Assembly (NCBI GenBank): GCA_028687205.1
Contig: JAQUAP010000014.1
Coordinates: 1-21,269 of the forward strand
From: Candidatus Omnitrophota bacterium
GTDB taxonomy: Bacteria > Omnitrophota > Gorgyraeia > Gygaellales > Profunditerraquicolaceae
Direction of reading: 5' to 3'
DNA: 21,269 nt
A program made the position numbers and the translations under genes. This document shows positions 12,843 through 18,572 of this stretch, piece after piece; positions within the stretch are counted from its first letter, which is position 1; the number at the start of each line of letters is the position of its first letter. Under the pieces are notes generated by a model. It saw only the letters and a list, made by a program, of their open reading frames with translations, had not been told where the DNA came from and did not search any database.

Positions 12843-14062
12843 TGCGCAAGGTTTTAACTTTTATTATGGCCGGCGGAAAAGGAGAGCGGCTGCTTCCTTT
12901 AACTAAGGACAGGACTAAGCCCGCAGTCCCTTTCGGCGGTATATACCGGATTATTGATTTTACTTTGAGTAACTGTATTAATTCCGGGTTACGCAGGATT
13001 TATATCCTGACCCAGTATAAATCATCTTCGCTTCAGCGGCATATCCGCTTAGGCTGGAATTTCCTGCCTTCGGAGCTGGCTCAATTTATAGAATTACTTC
13101 CCGCGCAGCAGAGAGTGGGAGATTCCTGGTATCTGGGGACAGCTGACGCCATCTACCAGAACCTCTATACTTTGGAGATGGATAAGCCTGATGAAGTCCT
13201 GATCTTAGCCGGTGACCATGTTTACAAGATGAATTATTATAATATGATAGATTTTCACCGCGATAACGACGCTGACCTTACGGTCGGAGTGGTAGAAGTA
13301 GACAAAGAAAAATCTACCCATTTTGGCGTAGTGGAAGTGAATAGCTCCAATAAGGTGAGCGGGTTTCAGGAAAAACCCAAATCTCCCAAAACTATACCCG
13401 GAAAGCCGGATAAAATATACGCTTCCATGGGCATCTATGTTTTTAAGCATCCGGTTATTGAAGAAGAACTGCATGAGGATGCCAAGAAAACCGGCTCCAG
13501 CCATGATTTTGGCAAGGATATCATCCCGCAGATGCTGAAGAAAGGCCTTAAGGTCGTAGCTTATGATTTTACCAGTGAAAATAAGGGGCCGCAGTATTGG
13601 CGGGATATCGGGACGATTGACGCTTATTACGAGGCAAATATGGATTTGATCCAGGCCTCGCCGGTTTTTAATATGTATGATAAGGAATGGCCGATCAGGA
13701 CATTCCAGGAGCAGTTTGCTCCGGCCAAGACCGTGCATTCAGGAGAAGAAATTGCCGGTAGGATCGGTTTGGTCCTTGATTCCATAGTCTCCGGCGGCTG
13801 CGTTGTTTCCGGAGGCAAGGTGCAGCGCTCGATCCTTTCGCCGAATGTGCGGGTCAATAGTTTTTCCGAGGTTTATGATTCAATTTTAATGGAAGGGGTA
13901 AATGTCAGCCGTTACGCCAAAGTCAAGCGGGCGATCATTGATAAAGACGTGAATATCCCGCAGGGGGTGGTTATTGGCTACGATTTAGCGGAAGATAAAA
14001 AGAAGTTTTTCGTGAGTGAATCAGGGATAGTGGTTGTCGCCAAAGGGACGGAAATAAAATGA
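12839..14062 (+). CDS. glgC: Glucose-1-phosphate adenylyltransferase
   Basis: Makes ADP-glucose from ATP and glucose 1-phosphate, the committed step of bacterial glycogen synthesis. The 407-aa length is normal. The N-terminal nucleotidyltransferase domain has AGGKGERLLPLTKDRTKPAVPF (shown here as AGGKGERLLPLT, then RTKPAVPFGG), the ILAGDHVYKM loop with the catalytic Asp, FQEKPKSP, and YWRDIGTIDAYYEAN. The last third is a left-handed beta-helix with repeated hydrophobic hexapeptides (SIVSGGCVVSGGKV and onward). ATG 12839 overlaps marC by 4 nt and its stop overlaps the acetyltransferase by 4 nt. Family enzymes are usually controlled allosterically by glycolytic intermediates. Confidence 0.95.
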   Translation: MMRKVLTFIMAGGKGERLLPLTKDRTKPAVPFGGIYRIIDFTLSNCINSGLRRIYILTQYKSSSLQRHIRLGWNFLPSELAQFIELLPAQQRVGDSWYLGTADAIYQNLYTLEMDKPDEVLILAGDHVYKMNYYNMIDFHRDNDADLTVGVVEVDKEKSTHFGVVEVNSSNKVSGFQEKPKSPKTIPGKPDKIYASMGIYVFKHPVIEEELHEDAKKTGSSHDFGKDIIPQMLKKGLKVVAYDFTSENKGPQYWRDIGTIDAYYEANMDLIQASPVFNMYDKEWPIRTFQEQFAPAKTVHSGEEIAGRIGLVLDSIVSGGCVVSGGKVQRSILSPNVRVNSFSEVYDSILMEGVNVSRYAKVKRAIIDKDVNIPQGVVIGYDLAEDKKKFFVSESGIVVVAKGTEIK

Positions 14063-14508
14063 TCCGCAAGGCAAACATTAAAGATATAAAGCAGATCCAG
14101 GAGCTGATTAATGCTTTTGCGCGCAAGAATATCATGCTCAGCCGTTCGCTTAATGAGCTATATGAAAATATCCGGGATTTCTGGGTGGTTGAAGAAAAGG
14201 GCAGGGTCGTGGGGTGCTGCGCCCTGCATATTTCCTGGGATACTTTAGCGGAAGTTAAATCCCTGGCAGTAGCCAAAAAATACCAGGGTAAGGGCATCGG
14301 CAGGGAATTAGTGGATATTTGTTTAGAGGAAGCAGATAATTTAGGCGCCAAAAAAGTATTTGTGCTCACCTATAAGCCGGAATATTTTAAGCAGTTCGGG
14401 TTTAAACGCGTTAAACACGAGAGCCTTCCGCATAAGATTTGGGCAGAATGCATTAACTGCTGCAAATTCCCCGATTGTAAGGAGATCGCCCTGGTAAAAT
14501 CATTGTAA
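14059..14508 (+). CDS. GNAT acetyltransferase, ArgA-like
   Basis: 149-aa single-domain GNAT acetyltransferase. The acetyl-CoA loop QGKGIG is at about residues 76-81, preceded by VKSLAVAKKY and followed by ELVDICLEEA. The overall pattern, with KPEYFKQFGF and a Cys cluster at the end (ECINCCKFPDCKE), resembles stand-alone ArgA-type N-acetylglutamate synthases, which start arginine biosynthesis. The Cys cluster may bind a metal. No other arginine gene is nearby, so the substrate is inferred. It is translationally coupled to glgC by a 4-nt overlap. Confidence 0.82.
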   Translation: MIRKANIKDIKQIQELINAFARKNIMLSRSLNELYENIRDFWVVEEKGRVVGCCALHISWDTLAEVKSLAVAKKYQGKGIGRELVDICLEEADNLGAKKVFVLTYKPEYFKQFGFKRVKHESLPHKIWAECINCCKFPDCKEIALVKSL

Positions 14509-14530
14509 AATAATTTTTTTATGTTATAAT
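14503..14530 (+). promoter_or_regulatory. Probable promoter of the acyl-CoA dehydrogenase/etf operon
   Basis: TTGTAA (14503-14508, overlapping the end of the acetyltransferase gene), 16-nt spacer, TATAAT (14525-14530). The leader would include the repeat hairpin at 14544-14609. Confidence 0.55.
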
Positions 14531-14543
14531 TTTACAATCAATA

Positions 14544-14609
14544 AAATAATGGGGACGTTTCTATTTTTTCGTCCTCTGTTTCTAAAAAATAAAAACGTCC
14601 CCATTATTT
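14544..14609. repeat. REP-like inverted repeat (GGGGACGTTT type)
   Basis: AAATAATGGGGACGTTT (14544-14560) is inverted as AAAACGTCCCCATTATTT (14592-14609). The inner part, CTATTTTTT and AAAAAATA, can also pair. It lies between the acetyltransferase and the acyl-CoA dehydrogenase and would form a long hairpin in the leader RNA. Confidence 0.85.
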
Positions 14610-14628
14610 GAACAGGAGGTAAGCAAAG

Positions 14629-15780
14629 ATGGATTATTTATTGACCGATGAACAGAAGATGATTAAAGAGCTGGCGCATAAGATCGCCGAAGAAAAGGTG
14701 CGCCCGGTAGCGGCAAAATACGACATCAGCGAAGAATACCCCTGGGAGGTCATCAAGGTGATTGCCGAATCCGACCTTTTTCGGCTATTTATCCCCGAGG
14801 AGTACGGCGGGATGTGCGTTAATATCATGAATCTTTGCCTGGCTACCGAAGAGCTTTCGCGCGCCTGCGGCGGTATCGCGGTCTGCTATGCTGCCTCGGC
14901 ATTAGGCACTTTCCCGATTGTCTTATTCGGTAACGAAGAGCAGAAGAAGAAATACCTGCCGGATTTGGCCAGCGGGAAAAAAGTCGCTGCTTTCGCCATT
15001 ACTGAACCCGAAGCCGGCTCTGATGCTTCAGCGATTAAGACCACCGCCAGAAAAGAAGGCGATTATTACATTTTAAACGGCCTCAAGCACTTTATTACCA
15101 ATGGCGGCGATGCCGAGACTTATAGCGTAATCGCTATGACTGATAAAAGCAGAGGCGCGCGCGGCGCATCAGCCTTTATCGTAGAAAAAGGCACGCCTGG
15201 TTTTACTTTCGGTAAAAAAGAGGATAAATTCGGTATCCGCGCATCTTCAACCCGCGAATTGATCTTTACGGATTGTAAAATCCCGGCTAAAAACTTGCTT
15301 TCCAGGGAGGGGATGGGTTTTATCGTGACCATGAAGACCTTTGATATGTCCCGTCCGGGAGTGGCTGCCCAAGCATTGGGTATTGCGCAGGGCGCGCTCG
15401 AGTTAGCGGTAAAATACGCCAAGGAAAGGCAGCAGTTCGGAAAATCCATCTCCAGTTTCCAGGGTATCCAGTGGATGCTCGCGGATATGGCTACGGAAGT
15501 GGAAGCAGCCAGGGCCTTGGTCTATTCCTGCGCCAGGGCAATTGACGCCGGAGTAAAAGATGTTTCTAAAGAATCCGCAATGGCGAAGATGTATACCTCG
15601 GATGTAGCGATGAAGGTAACGGTGGATGCCTTGCAGATTTTCGGCGGATACGGCTATATGAAAGATTACCCGATTGAAAAATATGTGCGCGATGCCAAGA
15701 TCACCCAGATTTATGAAGGCACCAACCAGGTGCAGCGCAATATTATTGCTTTGCAGTTGATTAGAGAGATGGCTAAATAG
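14629..15780 (+). CDS. Acyl-CoA dehydrogenase (short-chain/butyryl-CoA type)
   Basis: 383-aa FAD flavoenzyme that interconverts acyl-CoA and trans-2-enoyl-CoA. Present are the N-terminal helical domain, the middle-domain signature FAITEPEAGSDA, the FAD-site RQQFGKSISSFQ, the IFGGYGY segment, and IYEGTNQVQRN, where Glu363 is at the catalytic-base position of short-chain and butyryl-CoA dehydrogenases. ATG 14629 has AGGAGGT about 9 nt upstream. It is followed by etfB and etfA, its expected electron partners, on the same strand. With a ferredoxin-type EtfA this may work as an electron-bifurcating enoyl-CoA reductase. The chain length or acyl group used is not readable from sequence. Confidence 0.93.
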   Translation: MDYLLTDEQKMIKELAHKIAEEKVRPVAAKYDISEEYPWEVIKVIAESDLFRLFIPEEYGGMCVNIMNLCLATEELSRACGGIAVCYAASALGTFPIVLFGNEEQKKKYLPDLASGKKVAAFAITEPEAGSDASAIKTTARKEGDYYILNGLKHFITNGGDAETYSVIAMTDKSRGARGASAFIVEKGTPGFTFGKKEDKFGIRASSTRELIFTDCKIPAKNLLSREGMGFIVTMKTFDMSRPGVAAQALGIAQGALELAVKYAKERQQFGKSISSFQGIQWMLADMATEVEAARALVYSCARAIDAGVKDVSKESAMAKMYTSDVAMKVTVDALQIFGGYGYMKDYPIEKYVRDAKITQIYEGTNQVQRNIIALQLIREMAK

Positions 15781-15785
15781 AGAAA

Positions 15786-15865
15786 TCAGGGACGGTTCTC
15801 AACTCGTGAGGAAACTGTCCCCTAAAAAAGGGACACTTTAGCTTTAGCTTGAGAACCGTCCCTGA
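15786..15865. repeat. REP-like inverted repeat with nested inner hairpin
   Basis: TCAGGGACGGTTCTCAA (15786-15802) is inverted as TTGAGAACCGTCCCTGA (15849-15865). A nested hairpin lies between: CTGTCCCC with GGGACA around AAAAAA. It occupies almost the whole acd-etfB gap and ends 10 nt before the etfB ATG. Confidence 0.88.
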
Positions 15866-15875
15866 ACTGAAAAAA

Positions 15876-16658
15876 ATGAATATAATCGTTTGCATAAAAC
15901 AGGTCCCGGAGACAACCAGCGTCAGGATAAACCCTGAAACCAATACGCTTATCCGCGAGGGAGTAAAATCCATTATCAACCCTTTTGATATGTACGCGAT
16001 TGAAGAGGGTGTGCGGCTTAAGGAGAGGTTTGGCGGTAAGGTTACCATCGTGACGATGGGGCCGCCACAAGCAGACGCAGCTTTGCGTGAAGCAATCTCT
16101 ATGGGCGCTGATGAGGGAGTCTTGGTCTGCGACCGCGCGTTTGCCGGAAGCGATACCTGGGCGACCAGTTATACTTTATCCGGCGCGATTAAAAAGCTTA
16201 TGCCTTTTGATCTGATTATCTGCGGCAAACAGGCATCTGACGGCGATACTGCGCAAGTCGGGCCGGGAATATCCACGCATTTAAATATCCCCCAGGTAAC
16301 TTATGTGAAAAAAGTAGAAGAGGCGACCGATAAATCAATGCGCGTAGAAAGAATGCTGGAAGAAGGATATGAAATCATTGAAACGCCTTTACCTGCGCTG
16401 CTTACCGTAGTTAAGGAGATCAATGAGCCGCGCATACCGTCGTTAAAAGGTATGCTGCGCGCCAAGAGCGCTAAAATTACGGTGTGGGGGCAGAAAGACC
16501 TGGATTTAGACCCCCAGAATATCGGGCTTTGCGGCTCGCCGACGCAGGTGGTCAAGATCTTTACTCCTGCGCAGCGCGTGGGCGGCCAGATACTTAAAGG
16601 AGAGGTCCCGGAAATCGCCAGCCAGGTAGTAGAATTATTAAGAAGCGAGGTAAATTAG
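15876..16658 (+). CDS. etfB: Electron transfer flavoprotein beta subunit
   Basis: 260-aa EtfB. It starts MNIIVCIKQVPETT and has the family blocks NPFDMYAIEEGVRLKE, ISMGADEGVLVCD and IICGKQASDGDTAQVGP, the last forming part of the nucleotide site. With EtfA it carries electrons between the acyl-CoA dehydrogenase and NAD or ferredoxin. ATG 15876 is chosen because the protein begins as other EtfB proteins do; the in-frame TTG at 15849 lies within the repeat. No clear SD precedes it, since the repeat fills the upstream space. The stop overlaps the etfA GTG by one base. Confidence 0.94.
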   Translation: MNIIVCIKQVPETTSVRINPETNTLIREGVKSIINPFDMYAIEEGVRLKERFGGKVTIVTMGPPQADAALREAISMGADEGVLVCDRAFAGSDTWATSYTLSGAIKKLMPFDLIICGKQASDGDTAQVGPGISTHLNIPQVTYVKKVEEATDKSMRVERMLEEGYEIIETPLPALLTVVKEINEPRIPSLKGMLRAKSAKITVWGQKDLDLDPQNIGLCGSPTQVVKIFTPAQRVGGQILKGEVPEIASQVVELLRSEVN

Positions 16659-17860
16659 TGTCTATACAGGTTATTGTTGAAAAATGCACGGGCTGCACCT
16701 TATGCGTTAAGGCCTGTCCTTTTGACGCTATCCGCATAATGGATAAAAAAGCGATCATCGATCTGAACAAGTGTACGCTTTGCGGCGCCTGTAAGGATGC
16801 CTGTAAATTCAAAGCCATATTACTGGAAAAAACTCCTGCCAAATGCGAGCTTCCCGATATTAAGGATTATAAAGGCATCTGGGTGTTTATCGAGCAGAAG
16901 AACGGTAAGGTGCAATCTGTCTCGTATGAGCTTTTAGGCAAGGCGCAGGAATTAGCTAAAAAGTTAAATTGCCAGGTTAGCGGCGTATTAATCGGCAATA
17001 AATTAGAAGACCAGCTGGACGAGCTTATCTTTTGCGGCGCGGATAACATCTACTTAGTAGAAGCTCCAGAGCTGACTAATTTCCAGGATGAGCCGTATAC
17101 GAATATCCTGGTAGAGCTGGTTAAAAAATATAAGCCCGAGATTCTTTTATGCGGGGCTACGGCTATCGGCCGTTCGCTGATTTCGCGGGTGGCGATTAAT
17201 ATTAAAGCCGGCTTAACCGCGGATTGTACCGGTTTAGATATTGACCCGGATAAAAAGATCCTGCTGCAGACCCGGCCCGCATTCGGCGGAAATATTATGG
17301 CGACGATCATCTCGCCGAACTACCGCCCGCAAATGGCTACGGTAAGGCATAAGGTATTCCAGCCGATGCCTGCGGATAAAAAACGCAAAGGCAAGATCAT
17401 CAAGGAAAGCTTTGACAGCTCTTTGTATTTTTCGCGCACGAAATTACTGGATATCGTAGAAGAAATTGAAGCACTGGTAAATTTATCCGAAGCGGATATC
17501 ATTGTTTCCGGCGGACGCGGCATGGGCGGCCCGGAAAATTTTGCAATCTTGAAAGAACTTGCCCAGGTCTTAGGCGCGGCAGTGGGCGCTTCGCGCGCGG
17601 CAGTGGATAGCGGCTGGATGCCTTATTCGCACCAGGTAGGCCAGACCGGGCGGACTGTTGCCCCGAAAATCTATATTGCCTGCGGTATCTCCGGCCAGAT
17701 CCAGCACCTTGTCGGAATGCAGTCTTCCAAGATCATTGTGGCGATTAATAAGGACCCCGAAGCCCCGATATTTAAGGTCGCTACCTACGGAATAGTGGGA
17801 GACCTTTTTCAAGTCGTTCCTGCCTTAACCAAGAAATTCAAAGAAGTCCTACGTCAGTAA
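16658..17860 (+). CDS. etfA: EtfA with N-terminal 2[4Fe-4S] ferredoxin domain
   Basis: 400 aa, longer than plain EtfA (about 320-340) because of an N-terminal ferredoxin domain. Its Cys motifs are CTGCTLCVKAC at residues 10-20 and CTLCGACKDAC at 39-49, enough for two [4Fe-4S] clusters. The EtfA part follows, with the FAD domain SGGRGMGGPENF, VGASRAAVDSGW, QVGQTGRTVAPKIYIACGISG and INKDPEAPIF. Ferredoxin-bearing EtfA is known from electron-bifurcating or confurcating Etf complexes of anaerobes such as the caffeyl-CoA reductase and lactate dehydrogenase of Acetobacterium woodii. GTG 16658 has GAGG 7 nt upstream and overlaps the etfB stop by one base. Bifurcation here is inferred. Confidence 0.95.
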   Translation: MSIQVIVEKCTGCTLCVKACPFDAIRIMDKKAIIDLNKCTLCGACKDACKFKAILLEKTPAKCELPDIKDYKGIWVFIEQKNGKVQSVSYELLGKAQELAKKLNCQVSGVLIGNKLEDQLDELIFCGADNIYLVEAPELTNFQDEPYTNILVELVKKYKPEILLCGATAIGRSLISRVAINIKAGLTADCTGLDIDPDKKILLQTRPAFGGNIMATIISPNYRPQMATVRHKVFQPMPADKKRKGKIIKESFDSSLYFSRTKLLDIVEEIEALVNLSEADIIVSGGRGMGGPENFAILKELAQVLGAAVGASRAAVDSGWMPYSHQVGQTGRTVAPKIYIACGISGQIQHLVGMQSSKIIVAINKDPEAPIFKVATYGIVGDLFQVVPALTKKFKEVLRQ

Positions 17861-17878
17861 TTCCCAATAGTCTATAAT

Positions 17879-18096
17879 TATAGCTATTTCGCTCTCAGGG
17901 TATTGTTCGCGTGCGAAATTTTTCGCCGTGTGCTGCGGTTTACGGCTCACTCCCGGAAGGACTTACGCTAGGTGCAATTCCTCTGTTCGCCGTAAAGCCC
18001 TGCCTGCCGGCAGGCAGGCTTGCACACACGTAGCTATAGCCGTGCCGAAAAATTTCTAATGCACGCTCCATAATACCCTTCGGCAAAATAGCTATA
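17879..18096. repeat. Large imperfect foldback element B1
   Basis: First part of the gene-free stretch after etfA. Successive arm pairs nest over about 218 nt: TATAGCTATTT with AAATAGCTATA (18086-18096), AGGGTATT with AATACCCT (18072-18079), GCGTGC with GCACGC (18061-18066), GAAATTTTTCG (17915-17925) with CGAAAAATTTC (18046-18056), GTGTGC with GCACAC, and GTTTACGGC with GCCGTAAA (17989-17996). The inner part holds a perfect 20-bp palindrome at 17999-18018 made of CCTGCCTGCC and its complement. Open frames here are by-products of the repeats. It may be a cruciform-forming mobile element or a structured RNA. Confidence 0.78.
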
Positions 18097-18107
18097 CATA
18101 TAGCTTT

Positions 18108-18200
18108 AGCGGATGGCTTGGCTTGGTTCTTAAGCAGGGGCATATGATGAAGTCCAGCAAGCAAGTGTCCCAGCGAGGAACAAGGCAAGACAGACGCGTA
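18108..18200. repeat. Foldback element B2, ends similar to element A
   Basis: CTTGGCTTGGTTC (18117-18129) pairs with GAACAAGGCAAG (18178-18189). The left end GGATGGCTTGG and the right end CAAGACAG followed by CGCG match the ends of element A (GGGTGGCTTGG and CAAGACAGG), while the interior differs. From here to the promoter at 18278 nothing else was recognised. Confidence 0.6.
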
Positions 18201-18277
18201 ATGGCGTGTAATTTGCATTATTTAGCACCGTAACAATCATATTTGTATGCATATGTTAAAGAATGTAAAGATTTTCC

Positions 18278-18306
18278 TTGACAAATTTTATTTTTTTGTT
18301 TATAAT
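18278..18306 (+). promoter_or_regulatory. Consensus promoter of the HTH-smc operon
   Basis: Perfect TTGACA (18278-18283), 17-nt T-rich spacer, perfect TATAAT (18301-18306). Predicted start about 18313, giving a ~70-nt leader that contains the repeat at 18324-18369. Confidence 0.85.
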
Positions 18307-18323
18307 GCAACTAATAATTTTTC

Positions 18324-18369
18324 AGGGACGGTTCTATGCTAAACGGCCATATAGAATAGAACCGTCCCT
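18324..18369. repeat. REP-like inverted repeat (AGGGACGGTTCT type) in the HTH leader
   Basis: AGGGACGGTTCTAT (18324-18337) is inverted at 18356-18369 around an 18-nt loop starting GCTAAA. It is nearly identical to the copy at 5371-5416 and lies wholly in the predicted 5' UTR, 13 nt before the ATG. Confidence 0.9.
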
Positions 18370-18382
18370 ATCGGGAGTAAAA

Positions 18383-18562
18383 ATGATCAACAGCGGTTTG
18401 ATGACGATAGAGGATTTAGCGGATTATCTGAAGGTTACCCGCCGGACGATTTATGACTGGCTAAAGCACAATAAGATACCGGCGCTTAAGCTTGTCGGGC
18501 AGTGGCGTTTTAAAAAAGATAAGATCGATGCCTGGTTAGACAACCAATCTCAACCTCATTAA
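18383..18562 (+). CDS. Excisionase/MerR-type helix-turn-helix protein
   Basis: 59-aa single-domain DNA-binding protein of the excisionase-family HTH type. The pattern is LMTIEDLADYLKVTRRTIYDWLKHNKIPALKLVGQW (given in part: TIEDLADYLKV, RRTIYDWLK, IPALKLVGQWRF) ending in KKDKIDAWL. Such proteins act as small regulators or recombination accessory factors. ATG 18383 has GGGAG 7 nt upstream; an upstream extension to TTG 18278 would start inside the promoter and read through the repeat, so it is rejected. Its stop overlaps the smc SD, suggesting a shared transcript with smc. A role in chromosome maintenance is possible but unproven. Confidence 0.85.
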   Translation: MINSGLMTIEDLADYLKVTRRTIYDWLKHNKIPALKLVGQWRFKKDKIDAWLDNQSQPH

Positions 18563-18572
18563 AGGAGCGGCC

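Noticed and set aside
17940..18218. 92-residue minus-strand frame in the gene-free region
   Set aside because: It is made entirely of the foldback elements and includes the peptide from the CCTGCCTGCC palindrome; no SD or family resemblance.
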